From Axinella damicornis (lineage: Eukaryota; Porifera; Demospongiae; Axinellida; Axinellidae): 64,000 nucleotides of DNA. The DNA lies in contig OZ007515.1 in NCBI GenBank assembly GCA_963931865.1, positions 8,100,185-8,164,184 on the forward strand. The letters are read 5' to 3'. The position numbers and the translations under genes were made by a program. This document shows positions 1 to 11,462 of the stretch, piece by piece; position 1 is the first letter of the stretch, and every line of letters starts with the position of its first letter. Under the pieces are notes generated by a model, which saw only the letters and a program-made list of their open reading frames with translations, searched no databases and was not told where the DNA came from.

Positions 1-1030
1 TGTGTGCTCTCTGGATCGATACGGAATGGAGGAGATTAGCGTGGAGATTAGATTTAGGTGAGTACACATGCAAATCTATTTTGCTTGTTACTGTAGCTAC
101 TGTCTAAAGATGTGTTGATGCCATTGCCACTGGTTGTGCGGTCTCTGGATCGATACGGAATGGAGGAGATCAGCGTGGAGATTAGATTTAGGTGAGTACA
201 CATGCAAATCTATTTTGCTTCTCATTGCTGTAGCTAGTTTCTAAAGATGTTCGATGCCATTGCCTCTGGTTTTGCGCTCTCTGGATCGAGACGGAATAGT
301 GGAGATCAGTGTGAGATTAGGTTTAGGTGATCTTGAGTGCACATGCAAATCTATTTTCATTCTCGTCACTGTAGCTAGTGTCTAAAGATGTGCTGATGCG
401 TCTGGTTGTGCGCGCTCTGAATCTAGACGGAATAGTGGAGATCAGCGTTGAGATTAGATTTATGTGAGTACACATGCAAATCTATTTTGCTTCTCGTTAC
501 TGTAGCTAGCGTCTAACGATGTGCAGATGCGTCTGGTTGCACGCTCTCTGGATTGAGTCGGATGGGTAGTGATCAGCGTTCCTAGTACATTTAGGTGAGT
601 ACCCATTCAAATCTATTTTGCTTCTCGTTACTGTAGCTAGTGTCTAACGATGAGCTGATTCATCTGGTTGTGTGCTGTCTGGATCGATACAGGATGGAGG
701 AGATCAGTGTGGAGATTAGATTTATAGGTGAGTACACATGCAAATCTATTTTGCTTCTCGTTACTGTAGCTGGTGTCTAAAGATGTGCTGATTCCATTGC
801 CTCTGGTTTTGCGCTCTCTTGATCGAGACAGAGTGGTGGATATCAGTGTGGATAATTAGATTTAGCTAGGTGAGTGCACATGCATTTGTGCTCTAGCTAG
901 TGTCTAATGATGTACGTTCTGATGCCTTTGCTTCCTGTTGTGCGCTCTCTGGATCAAGATGGATTGGTGGAGATCAGCATGAACATTAATTTTAGGTGAG
1001 TGCACATGCAAATCTGTTTTCTACATTAAT
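1..1030. repeat. ~130-bp tandem repeat array, left arm of a large inverted repeat
   Basis: About eight degenerate copies of a ~130-bp unit. The phrase CTCTGGATCGATACGG or a variant recurs near 11, 141, 278, 414, 545, 677, 818 and 947. Most units carry AGGTGAGTACACATGCAAAT, which holds a perfect ATGCAAAT octamer (first at 68-75). The same units occur in reverse complement at 15.37-16.72 kb. The array may continue left of the window. No gene seen. Confidence 0.9.
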
Positions 1031-1638
1031 CTCGTTCCCAGGCCGCGTGGGAGGAGAGAAGACGGCCTGGTATCCACTGCTTGCGCATGCGCGAGCATTC
1101 CCAGAAAAACCTGGGAATTCGTTTTCATTTGTAAATGGTCAGTAAAATTGATACGTATACGTCCGATTCACTTCCGTATCATCGAAAAGAAACAAGTGAG
1201 AAAGCGCTTTCTGTGCATGTAGGGTGTCTGGAAACTTGAAACGCCTGTCAGGAACCTGCTTCATAAGTGCCCTGAGTTTCGGTTTGACTGTCTTGACTTC
1301 GCCTACACAGGAACGGCAGGTAAACCGTCGCCACTGTCAACAGACACGGCAGACATGAGAAGTAACTTACAGAGACGAGAACGCCAATCTTCACACAATC
1401 CTACATCACCGAAGAGAGCAGCGGAATACTTGGGTCGCCCTTCTGAACGACGATTTTGCTTTGCAGCAACTTTTTGACTTGAGCGTGTACGTAGATTAGA
1501 CCTTGAATATTTGGTCTGGATATGATCCACGTGGAATGACAACGTAAACCTTACAATTTTATGGAAATATAGCGGCGCTTGCGCGAGCAGTGGATGCCAG
1601 GCCGTCTTCTCTCCTCCCACGCGGCCTGGGAATGAGGC
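1031..1638. mobile_element. Inverted-repeat element with CTCGTTCCCAGGCC ends
   Basis: The ends are CTCGTTCCCAGGCCGCG at 1031 and its reverse complement, ending CGCGGCCTGGGAATGAG, near 1620-1636. Inside them lie inverted copies of a CAGTGGATNCCAGGCC-type segment. The first ~90 bp (1031-1119) are repeated inverted at 15281-15372 and belong to the large inverted repeat. The same terminal motif recurs at 2.45, 28.35-28.9 and 44.5-44.8 kb. The open frames here have no recognisable protein. Confidence 0.6.
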
Positions 1639-2796
1639 TAGTTCTACATCAGTAGACATTCAAACATTGTACTGTTCGCAGTGTGTATCTTCCATGCACT
1701 TTACAGCCTAGCTGACCTTAAGGGTGTGCAGTTGCGTGCCTGCCTGCCAAGTGTGCATTTAGCTACCTACCATGTGTGCAGTTGCCTAGCAACTAGCTGG
1801 TGTATTCCGTAGCCTAGAGAACATCTGCTAGGAGAATGCGTCACATTATGGGACGAGTGTGAGCGACTGCAATGCAGTGTAATGCAGAACATGGAGACTT
1901 TGCATGCACATGACTTAGGCTGAAGCAGTCTAGCAGGCACATCGCATGGACATGACTCTCATCAGAATGTGACTGGGCATATAGGCTACATAGCTGAATA
2001 TGCATGCTGCCCACTGGTTCATCAGCTGCATGTGCTCTGTCCAGCAGGCGTGTCATTCATACTTCCTCAGATCAAGCTTCTCATAGTTCGAAACTACCAG
2101 CATTGGCTCTCCATCTGGAAGGGACTGCAGAAGAACAGCAATGATATTTTATAATCTGCTGAAGGGAAATCATAATAATTATGCCCGGTAGCTACAAGTG
2201 AAGAGAACATTACCATTATTGGTTGTGCTCTTCATCTTTCTAGCTAACATGGCTCCCGGTGAACAGCTCTCATGGCCTCAAACTCCTGCTTTCGGAGCTG
2301 CGCCTCGGTGACTTCCAGTGGAAGAAGATATTCAGTGTTTGTTTGGGTGAGTAGTTATGTGTCATTTCATGCCATTGACAGGGGTAACACCTTTCAATGA
2401 CTAAGACCCTTGTGTGGCTTTGTAAGCCACATGAAACTATAGCCTCATTCCCAGGCCAATGTGAGGTGCAGATGGACAGGGTCAGTGCCATCATATTTTA
2501 GCACTAATCTCGTTTCCAGATCGTTCCCACAAGTCTTTGATTGTATGCAGTTTGCAAATGCAGAGGGGAATTATGCCTGGGAGAATTTGTCATGTGCATG
2601 ATGTCAGGTTGAAAGAATATACAGATACATGGGGGCGGTGCCCGACGAAGGATCTTGAAGATCAAAGACTGGAGCTGGGAAAGGCTTGTAGCATGAGGCA
2701 CTGTGATGGCACTAGCCATGTTCATCTACAACTTGCAAACATGTCTGTAGGATTTGCTAGCAAAACTCCATGAGCAATTCATTTCAGAGTCCATAC
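1639..2796. other. Intergenic, no gene recognised
   Basis: Several short overlapping open frames occur on both strands, none resembling a known domain or showing a supported splice structure. A lone CCTCATTCCCAGGCC terminus near 2450 suggests a fragment of the dispersed inverted-repeat family. Confidence 0.5.
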
Positions 2797-3378
2797 TAGG
2801 AATACGCATGTGCAGTGTCTATATAGGCCTCGCGCACGATCACAATCTGTAATCTGTAGCAGTAGGCGTGGTTTCCTGTGGAAGAAAAACGAAGGTGCAA
2901 AGGCGTGCGAAGTTTAGTTGTTCGAAGTTGTGCGAAGTTGCTGAGGTTGAAGATGGCTAAGCGTTGCCAGGAAGAATACGAAGACGTTAACGAGGTTCTA
3001 CACCCTTCGACACTGTCAACACTCTACTATATGTACGTACCATGGCCTAGACTAAACGTTTGTCTTACGGCATGTCTCCGCTAAACTCTCCTCGTATACA
3101 TCGCTTCTTCGTCAATCTGTCAGACTCTCTCTCCTTTGCCATACTCTCTTCTGAGGCGGTGTCCCTTTTCCCCGTATAGATCGCTTCTTTCGTAACTCTG
3201 CATTCCGCACGCGCAGTACATGCACGTGGCTATCGGGACCACAGAAACCACAGCGATGCAACTGCCCCCTGCCCCGTGCAATTAAAGTGTGACGGATATA
3301 TATACGTATATATATATACAGACGCGATGTGACTACGCTGCACGATTAGTTGCCTCGCGCTAAGGCGCTCGGCAATTA
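2797..3378. repeat. Dispersed repeat, copy A (uninterrupted)
   Basis: Begins CTAGGAATACGCATG and ends near CGCTCGGCAATTA. It is repeated, with insertions, from 6559 to 9003. Shared internal landmarks are GGCGTGGTTTCCTGTGGAAG, the TGGCTAAGCGTTGCCAGG segment, GTGGCTATCGGGACCACAG and CAGACGCGATGTGACT. This shorter copy serves as the reference for reading the insertions in copy B. It has no obvious coding capacity. Confidence 0.75.
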
Positions 3379-4970
3379 TTTGTGTTGGTGGTTACGGACT
3401 GAATAATGCTGCTGCTAATTTGGGATATTTATTACACTGTTACACTGTATATCCACTGAGAGAATTTCAGAGACATGCTGTACATTTGATATCTAATGTA
3501 TCTTGTTCACACCATCTTTCTCTTCCCCTTGCATGCACCTGTTCAAGGCCTGGCAGACCAGTGTGCCTGTAATGTGAAGTCACGTGACATGTTTGCCAAG
3601 GAAACCAAATGCAGTGAGGAGTAGCAAGATGAGGACTCCTTTGGGGAGCAGGTCGGCATCCTACAGGTATGTTCTATAATTATTTCTACTAACAGAATAT
3701 GGCCTATTGATTTCTTTGTTTTTATGCCCATGTTCCCCCTCCAGAGTCAGTGGGAGTGCCTAATGAGCCAAGCATCAGCCCATACCAACCAGATCAGTGG
3801 TCTATACTGGCCCAGTTTTAACCACCCTGATCGAGGGCGTTGGTGAAGGGTGGGGATAATGTCACCACCTGTAATATGTTGCTTTTCTTTGTTTTTGTCA
3901 TTGTTACTGGGGCGCTGAGTATTAGTAAATATGAATACTAATGTATACTACTAGAGTGCCTGTGCTTCAAACTATGCATTTGTTTGGTTGCTTAGAACTT
4001 GTGACTTAATACAGAGTGTCTCATGCACTCTCGGTAATATTCTGCTCTACCCCTCCCCCTCCAACACCTACAAAGTCCACACTTGCTCACATCATGGGTC
4101 TGGGAACGAGGCTAACACTACCTCACTTCCACACTGTCACCTCCATGCTCTCACCTCTACCTCGCTCACCCCCACTCCACACCCCTCATACGCCTCCACA
4201 CTAGCTCCCTCGCCTTCACACAGAAGTTCCATGCTGAGATCACAAGCAAGTGGCCCGACATTGATGCCATGCTGTCTCTCAGCCTAGGACTTCTCTGAAT
4301 GCCAGTGACGTCCTCCTGCATGAGCTGCACAAGAGACATTCACCACTTCCAACAAATTGAGAGGTGGACTGTAGCCAACCTAATAATTATAGTTCCTGCA
4401 TCATGGTTACTAGAGATTACTAGAGACTGGTATAATGTTGTACACTTCTTCCCTGCCCAACCATTCCCTGTTGCTAGGCTGCTGTCATAAGGTTCCCCTG
4501 GAAGAAAGTGGACAGCTGCCTGATTGACTTGCGTACAGTCAGGAGACCTGGGCTTGTTGAGTGGGGAGGCTTCTCAATTTGAAGGCAGTATGTACACTCC
4601 GGCTGGGAAAAGCATGAGGGGAACTGTGGCAGCTGAAGAACGGACTTGATGCGTGGCTACCTAGCTCTTCCGAGCTGAGGATTTGCAGCAGGCAAGGCAT
4701 GAAATATTCAGGTAGGTTGTGTCAGGAATCGTGACTTTCTCCGACCATGTACACATATAGTCACTGTATCACTCTTTGTCATCTCATGAGAGAGAGCATT
4801 ACATCATAGTGATGTCATCACTGGCTGGTTCTCCATTGAATTGCCGTAGCACACTGCTTGAGAGCAAGGGATCATCTGCTTGAGAGCAGGCCGGGTTCAA
4901 CTATCAACTGTCGTGGGCCCATACAGTATTCACCAAATGACATTGTATATAAAAGAAGATATTATGTTGT
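3379..4970. other. Intergenic, no gene recognised
   Basis: Only short open frames of low-complexity composition are present, for example the proline/serine/threonine-rich frames around 4.0-4.3 kb, which come from a C-rich stretch. A single GGGAACGAGGCTA terminus of the dispersed element family lies near 4100. I see no supported gene, RNA or array. Confidence 0.5.
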
Positions 4971-4973
4971 TAT

Positions 4974-5075
4974 TTGGCCTGGATTTATTTCACCCTTGTT
5001 TCTTGTTAGTTGGCCTGGATTTATTTCACCCTTGTTTCTTGTTAGTTGGCCTGGATTAATTTCACCCTTGTTTCT
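4974..5075. repeat. 36-bp tandem repeat, about three copies
   Basis: The unit begins TTGGCCTGGATTTATTTCAC and is repeated almost perfectly three times. Its length is a multiple of three, so it stays open in one frame, but nothing around it supports a protein. Confidence 0.85.
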
Positions 5076-5769
5076 GCCCCCTTAGCAGACTCTGAGGAGG
5101 GAGGGTCCCCTGGCTCTGTACAGCACGAGGGTTCATTCCAGCATACCTCAGAATATTTGAAGACTGGTGTTCATGTATATAAGAAAGAGAGGAGTAGCAC
5201 TTCAACACAGACCGGTTCATCATTCTATTCTGGGGATTGACTGACGGGCCATCGCAAGGATGACAGAATGAGTATCTCCACTAATAGTCTTAGTATCAGG
5301 AACCATTATTAACACACGTGGCTTTCTGATGAGGGAGTTGTACGTTCAGCCTATACCAGCGAAGGAGTGTAAATGTGCCACTACCATTCTGTGGTATTAT
5401 ATCAACCTGCAAGTATTGATTGGACAACCTATGCACACCGAAATGTCTAATGAGTGAACAAATGACAGAGTTCAGACGATTCTCATACGAGCACCCTGAA
5501 ACAGAGAACACTCCAACAAGAGTGTTTCTGCTGTCCACCTGAGGTAGTGCCTCTGCTTTCGGCATGAATGACCAAGGCAAAGTCAGACCCTCGTGAAGAC
5601 GCTCGGCTTCGCTTGGGGGCGGGGCTGAAGTCTGCAATATCACATGATGTGGTAAACAATATTTCTGCAAACTTCCGTAAACTGAGAGTAAGTACGTTGT
5701 CTCAAACGCCTGTAAACCGAGTGTACCGAGACTAGTGTGAGCCAAGGACAAACTATCGGGAATTCAGGC
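5076..5769. other. Intergenic, no gene recognised
   Basis: Two overlapping minus-strand open frames (5296-5751 and 5640-5843) match nothing I know. The second overlaps the kelch relic that begins near 5770 on the other strand and is probably its shadow. Confidence 0.4.
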
Positions 5770-6557
5770 TCTAACTTGCTCAGAAAGAGGACTTGAGGCG
5801 AGGGAGAGGCAACTCTGTGAGCTAAACCAACAACCCGAAGCACTCAAGCTCAACAATGAAAGGAGAATTCAACTGAGATGGACCGGAGGGAGAGGGGGAG
5901 TGCACCACGTCTGATGCATGGAAGAGTAGCTGGAGTGGTTGGAAGCATGGTGTATTTCAGCCACAATTGGTCTGAACTGTGCATGGTTATGATTCATCCA
6001 CTCAGCAGTGGACCACTCTGCCCAAGCACCCACACACAGAGATCAGTCTAGCAGTTGTCAATGGCCTCCTTACTACCATTGGCGGGAGACTGTCTGACAA
6101 ACCATTAACACCCTCCTCAGCCTCACTACAGAGGGCAGGGACAAGAAATGGTTGAATAAGTGCACTGCTCCAATTTGCAGTGGACGTTCCCTGGTCGTAG
6201 CAGGAGGAAAAACTTCTGAATCTCTGGTGAAACTCACATGCTGCTGTCCACTGTGGAGGTGATGGACACTGAGATGGTGCAGTGGTCTGTAGCAAGTAGC
6301 CTTCCCCATCCGATTGCTGACACATCAGCCACAGTGTGTGGAGACTGTGTGTACATGCTAGAGGGCTTTGATGAAGGTGGCAAGACAAAATCAGTGCTTA
6401 CCTGCTCACTGCCTGACCTCCTACGCTCCTGCCAACCATCACTAGAGGGACAACTACAGAACACCTTAGCTAATCAGCCCACTGTGTGGCGGATGGTTGC
6501 TGACCTACCAGTGTATAATGCAATCCCCATTTCCTCTTCCACCTACTGTTGGTCTTA
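5770..6557 (+). pseudogene. Kelch-repeat protein relic, frameshifted and truncated
   Basis: Pieces of a kelch beta-propeller protein can be read across several plus-strand frames. First comes a charged, glutamine-rich segment with ARERQLCELNQQPEALKLN (coiled-coil-like). It is followed by GRVAGVVGSMVYFSHNWS, then WTTLPKHPHTEISLAVVNGL with a TIGGR turn, then CSGRSLVVAGGK. The last stretch is the clean open frame at 6238-6558, with TVEVMDTEMVQWSVASSLP, SATVCGDCVYMLEGFDEGG and PTVWRMVADLPVY. The repeated W..LP / VVNGL..GG / LYxLGG-like pattern is the kelch signature. Frame changes occur near 5.9-6.2 kb, and the sequence stops where the dispersed repeat (copy B) begins at 6559. I infer a dead gene copy cut by a transposon. 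The parent family is recalled from sponge kelch proteins and was not searched. Confidence 0.7.
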
Positions 6558-6611
6558 ACTAGGAATACGCATGCGCAGTGTCTATGCCTCGCGCACGCTC
6601 GCAATCTGTTA

Positions 6612-7167
6612 CAGTGGCGTAGCCAAGGGCGGGCCTGGGCGGGCACGTGCCCGGCCAATCCTACATTGTTCTTCGCACGCGCAGTGGGAAGCCACACAGT
6701 GAACACAGACAGCGTAAGCCTATCTTACGTATTCATAGTCCTGATTATGTTTTCACAGCATAGTAAGTCAATATTCATGAATCTAAAACCCGTAATCAGT
6801 TTTGTAGAACAAACTCTCGGCGCTATCAATAAGGCTTCTCAGTTAACTCGCGCATCTCAGGATCGGAAGTGGATCAGAGCCCGAGCTACATCACTGACTG
6901 ACCTGTCAACAGACGTGCTGTCGATAGATGGGCCTTCACCAGAACGTCTCTCTGCAGCATCGATCCTCATACATCTGGAACGCGCAGTGCAAAGCACGAA
7001 GGTGCTACGAGAGCCCATCCTGATAACAAAATGAAGGCGAAAAATTTTTTCCGCGCTTCGCGCGGACTGATCGGCGCTACGCGCCTCTATGCACTTCCTT
7101 CGGCAGCATGCATATCAGCCCCTATATATAGTGCCCGCCCAATTCTACATTCCTGGCTACGCCACTG
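6612..7167. mobile_element. Non-autonomous hAT-like DNA element
   Basis: Terminal inverted repeats are CAGTGGCGTAGCCA at 6612 and TGGCTACGCCACTG ending at 7167. This end sequence is typical of hAT transposons in animals (recalled). It interrupts the AATCTGT segment of repeat copy B, and AATCTGT-like sequence flanks both sides, though a clean 8-bp duplication is not visible. A plus-strand open frame (about 6549-7034) has no recognisable transposase motif. Another motif, CGCGCTTCGCGCG, forms a local hairpin near 7065. Confidence 0.65.
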
Positions 7168-7763
7168 AATCTGTAATCGAGCTGTAGTAGTAGGCGTGGT
7201 TTCCTGTGGAAGAAAAACGAAGGTGCGAAGGTCAGTTCAGCGTGCGAAGTTTAGAAGTAGTGCGAAGTTGCTGAGGTTGAAGATCATGGCTAAGCGTTGC
7301 CAGGAAGAATACGAAGACGTTAACGAGGTTCTACATATACGTACCATGGCCTAGACTAAACGTTTGTCTTACTTGGAAAAACGAAGGCGCGAAGGTCAGT
7401 TCAGCGTGCGAAGTTGAGAAGTTGTGCGAAGTTGCTGAGGTTGAAGATCATGGCTAAGCGTTGCCAGGAAGAATACGAAGACGAGGTTCTACATGTACGT
7501 ACCATGGCCTAGACTGAACGTTTGTCTTACTTGTCTCCGCTAAACTCTCCTCGTATACATCGCTTCTTCGTCATTCTGTCAGACTCTCTCTCCTTTGCCT
7601 TACTCTGTTCTGAGGCGGTGTCCCTTTCCCCCGTATAGATCGCTTCTGTCTCAACTCTGCATTTCGCACGCGCAGTACGTACATGCACGTGGCTATCGGG
7701 ACCACAGAAACCGCAGCGATGCAATCGCCCCCTGCCCCGCGCAATTAACTTAAAGGGATATAA

Positions 7764-8911
7764 TTGGGGCGAGCCTGAGCGTATGGCACGCCGTCCGTAA
7801 CAAAAATAGGTAAACTCGGAAGCTGACATAATATTTATTTGCCGACGTCGTGCCTTATTTGCCGACGTAGAAATCTTATTTGCCGACGTATATAGCCACT
7901 ACTTATCTGCCGAAGTTGACTTCTTATTTACCGACGTTGACTTCTTATATGCCGACGTAGACTTCTTATTCGCCGTACTTCAGATTCTGACCGCTACTGC
8001 AATCACTGCACGTCGGCAAATAAGATTTAGAAAAATTAGATTTCTACGTCGGCAAATAAACGTTGCACGTCGGCAAATAAGATTCTACGTCGGCAAATAA
8101 GGCACGACGTCGGCAAATAAATGGTGCACGTCGGCAAATAAATATTATGTCAGCTTCCCAGTTTACCTATTTTTGTTACGGACGGCGTGCCATATGAGCG
8201 AGCCCCACATAGACGAGTTTGCTGTGAATTAATTATTTATTTCTTTATATCTATCGTACGTCGTGCCGTAAATCACTTCCTGCTCGTATTTTGCGTGTCA
8301 TTGTATCATGCGTTAATTCAAACCACAAACGAGCAACACCAACGACTGAGACACGAACTATAAACGGTCTACCTCAACAAGGATGGAGACTATAGCGCGC
8401 GGTGAGGGGCATTTCATGAAGACGGGAGAGTGCTTCAAGCGATCTCATGTCCTGCATGCAGAGCACATCATGGTGTGCAGCATACATAGCTAGCTAGCTC
8501 ATCATGCATGCAGGCTGTGTTAGACTGCTGCTTCAGCTATTGCCAGAGGATGGGAACTTGACTGGCCTGCGCTCGGTAACACTTAACTCAGTCATGACAC
8601 AGATCTGGCATCAGCAGAGAATGAGAAAGTCGCCCTCCGGTGGCGACAGCAAAGACAGAGAGCTCTCCTGGGCTACCCACCAGACTGCTTCGGCTAACCT
8701 GATTTGCAGTTGCTGTGAAGTGCACGGGTGTATTTTTAGTGTCATAACTTCTGGTGTGATCTGTGTCCTTAAGTTGTGCTATGCTCTCTGTCACATTCTG
8801 ATGACATGTACTGACAGTGATGCACATGCATCTGCTCCATGTAGGAACACATGCGCATGCAACTGCTCCATGCACGTTCGACAGCTGTACTCGCTCAGGC
8901 TCGCCCCACAA
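7764..8911. mobile_element. Putative outer inverted-repeat element
   Basis: TTGGGGCGAGCCTGAGCG at 7764-7781 is matched by CGCTCAGGCTCGCCCCACAA at 8892-8911. A partial third copy of the end (TGAGCGAGCCCCACA) at 8195-8209 suggests a nested or rearranged structure. The interior contains the 409-bp element at 7784-8192. No transposase recognised. Confidence 0.45.
7784..8192. mobile_element. 409-bp palindromic MITE with internal GCCGACGT arrays
   Basis: Terminal inverted repeats of ~65 bp start TGGCACGCCGTCCGTAACAA at 7784 and end with its complement TGTTACGGACGGCGTGCCA at 8192. They are flanked by TA on both sides (7782-7783 and 8193-8194), so a TA target duplication is likely, as in Tc1/mariner-like elements. 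Inside, TTATTTGCCGACGT recurs in one orientation in the left half and as ACGTCGGCAAATAA in the right half. The whole would fold as one long hairpin. Non-coding. Confidence 0.8.
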
Positions 8912-9003
8912 TGTTCTGCATTCGTCTAGTATTTATTATATATATACAGACGCGATGTGACTGCGCTGCATGATTAGTTGCCTCGCGCTAGGCGCTCGGC
9001 AAT

Positions 9004-10024
9004 TAAAGTCATGTGACTTGGCCAAGCTTACACAATCCCTTGTAATACCTGGATACACGTCTATACTGTCTGTGTTCTCGCTCATAACTATGTGTATACA
9101 GTGCTAAACATGATTTTCAATAGTGATATAATAAAATTGGGAATAGGAATTCATATCCAGCTTTAAATGTAGAGGGTTCAATATCTTCTTTGTGGCTAGC
9201 TATATGTTGGGTGACTAGGTTGAGTATTCTGGCTTTCGTTTATACAAGATTGCTCTGTACCTTATTAAACTGGCAGCTGGTTCAACACTGGAGACATGTA
9301 TATGTTCCAAATTTGTAAGCTACAAACCTCAGACATAGGTTGTAGAAAGAGGAAACATGTAGCTAGCTGCGTATTGATAAAGTGAAGCAATCATGCATTC
9401 ACAATTTCACTAGCTAATTATTTATCGTAGTCAAACTCATGCGAAATAGTTTTGGGGATGGTTACATATACCTCAGCTAGCTACTACTTAATTGGCATTC
9501 ATCAAGTGAGTTCTGACTGATTCAATGCACGCACAGTATACTGGTGAATTAATTTGAGCCGGCATATCTACAAAGAGCGTGAGTATGCATTGGTGTATCA
9601 CATCCGAGTCCATATGCATGTATGAACGCATCCATGCACAATAAAAAAATCAGGTTTAGCTATTTCCGACACAGGCAAAATTGACTCACAGTTAGTTCTT
9701 TTTGTAGGTCAAAGATCCAACTATATACATTGGTGAGAACTTAATTCATCCTGAGCTAGATACATCATTGAGTTGGTTACAACAGTACGTGGATATACTG
9801 GTATAATGTTAATACTCTACTGGTACAGTGCACCTGCACAGTGTACTGGTAAAGTGTGTAGCTAACTAGGCTAGGAGCGTGCTAGAAATCTTTTTTTCAG
9901 CCCCAGTGGGGTGAGTGTCCCAGCACAAAACAGGAGCTTAGCTACATACGCTACTACAAGGAATTTAATCAAACAGTTTGTTATGGGATTGTGATAGTAG
10001 GCCTGTTGCTATTTCCTGCTCATG
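9004..10024. other. 5' flank of ligand unit U1, duplicated elsewhere
   Basis: This AT-rich flank contains no gene. Landmarks such as AAACTGGCAGCTGGTTCAAC and CATCCGAGTCCATATGCATG recur at 16.9-17.6 and 36.3-36.9 kb, so it is part of the repeating unit that carries each TGF-beta-like gene. Confidence 0.6.
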
Positions 10025-10033
10025 TGACTAGAC

Positions 10034-10134
10034 TAGCCTCGTACCCAGTCCCACGACCAGCTTTTCGTCGCTGCTTAGTACCGTACTAAGCAGCGACGAA
10101 AAGCTGGGCGTGGGACTAGGTGGGTACGAGGCTA
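10034..10134. mobile_element. 101-bp foldback element with 9-bp target duplication
   Basis: A near-perfect palindrome starting TAGCCTCGTACCCA and ending TGGGTACGAGGCTA. It is flanked by identical 9-bp copies of TGACTAGAC (10025-10033 and 10135-10143). The paralogous sites near 19712 and 37098 hold a single GTGACTAGACAGCTTCTTG, so the empty site is present in the same window. Confidence 0.9.
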
Positions 10135-10912
10135 TGACTAGACAGCTTCTTGTAATGCAATCTACATACCATGCAGGATGTGAAAATGGGATCTGTGCTT
10201 GCAAACATGCCATCAGATCATTAATTTAGAATCATACTGACAGAGTACACCACTTTGTAACCTACAGTAACAATATGTCCACAATGTAATGAAAAAGGCT
10301 CGAGATGTTGCTGTTGTGTGCCTTGCTGTCATGTTTAATGCATCTGTGTTCATGACAGTATCAGAATTTGTTGAGTAGCTGAGATGGTCCATTGTACATG
10401 CATGCTATTCTACCACTGGCATTATCAGTAGGAATAGAACATCATTCTAGACGAATAGTTCTTCACCCTTAATAAGGCTGAGGCTGTGCATTACAAACAC
10501 ACAAGGTTATTTTAACTTGTTTCATAACTCCAAGCATGCACATACCCAGGACTGAATTGAGGTTGAACATGTTCACTCTAATCTGCATAACTTCATTAAC
10601 TGTGGCCAATATAATTGGCCCAGTGTGCCTGTAGGTGAGGGCTTATTGCCAAGGAAAGCCTCACTTGACCTATAGACTTGTAACTCAAATGAATACACCT
10701 CCACTGGAGTAGCCAGACCAGTGATGATGTGTCTCACTCAGATACTACCGGTATGATTATTGACACAAGGGTTGGCTAGTAGCTATGAGTCAGTAGTAAT
10801 TCGCTAGTTCTCTGCTCATGATCATGCGGCACTGTTACCATCAGTGAAATAGCAGGTGTATACAGTTACTAACTGCTGGGAAAATGTGTGAGCTGATGTC
10901 ACCTGTAGAAGT

Positions 10913-10989
10913 GGGGAATCCCCAGCACCATGAAGTTGGTGTACGCTGATGGAAATGTAGTCATTTATTCAGTATATGAGAGGACGTCA
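10913..10989 (+). promoter_or_regulatory. U1 upstream module: kB-like palindrome plus CRE-like site
   Basis: GGGGAATCCCC at 10913-10923 fits the NF-kB/Rel consensus on both strands. GGACGTCA at 10982-10989 is a CRE-like (ATF/CREB) site. The ~110-bp segment is shared by all six ligand units about 0.6-0.95 kb before the start codon. Binding is inference. Confidence 0.5.
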
Positions 10990-11462
10990 CTGACACAGTG
11001 GGACAGCATAAAAGTCATACCAAACCACCCGGCACATTAGAAACCCCATGGAAAAGTTTGCTATAATTTTATGACAGACAGTGTCAGGGTCAGGAGAAGC
11101 ACGAGTGACACGTGGTTGCCAATCTCCTAATTTGATGATGGTAGTCATAGTTGTAGGAATTCCTATGCCCTTGGTAGCTTGTACACTTGGCCAATGAGAA
11201 ATCCCAATCAGAAATCACTGAAACATTTGCTTAAGTAGATATATAGCTAGCTGTATTTACAGCATGCTTCACTATCATGGTGTGTGATTTGTCGCCTGAA
11301 GTTACAATTCCCCTAATCTTTGCTAATCAACCTGTCCTGACACTGTCTAGCTACATCCATGATTTTACTCCCTGCATGAGCTGTACCATTGAGCTGAATA
11401 CAGCAGTGGTACCGGTGCATGATGTCAGTTTTGTTGTGTCTGTTCCATGTCTATAGATTTCC

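Larger units (their letters stand above)
6559..9003. repeat. Dispersed repeat, copy B, with nested insertions
   Basis: Starts CTAGGAATACGCATGCGCAG and ends CGCTCGGCAATTA, like copy A at 2797-3378, but is four times as long. The excess comprises a hAT-like element (6612-7167), an internal duplication of the GGAAAAACGAAGG...TGGCTAAGCGTTGCC segment (7200-7510) and nested inverted-repeat elements between 7764 and 8911. The open frames here (7527-7829 minus, 8504-8929 plus) are incidental. Confidence 0.65.

Noticed and set aside
1..1030. Repeat array as a CRISPR locus
   Set aside because: Units are ~130 bp, degenerate, and without conserved short repeats separated by unique spacers; the genome is animal.
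1303..1659. 118-residue minus-strand frame
   Set aside because: Lies within an inverted-repeat element, contains its terminal repeat, and resembles no protein.
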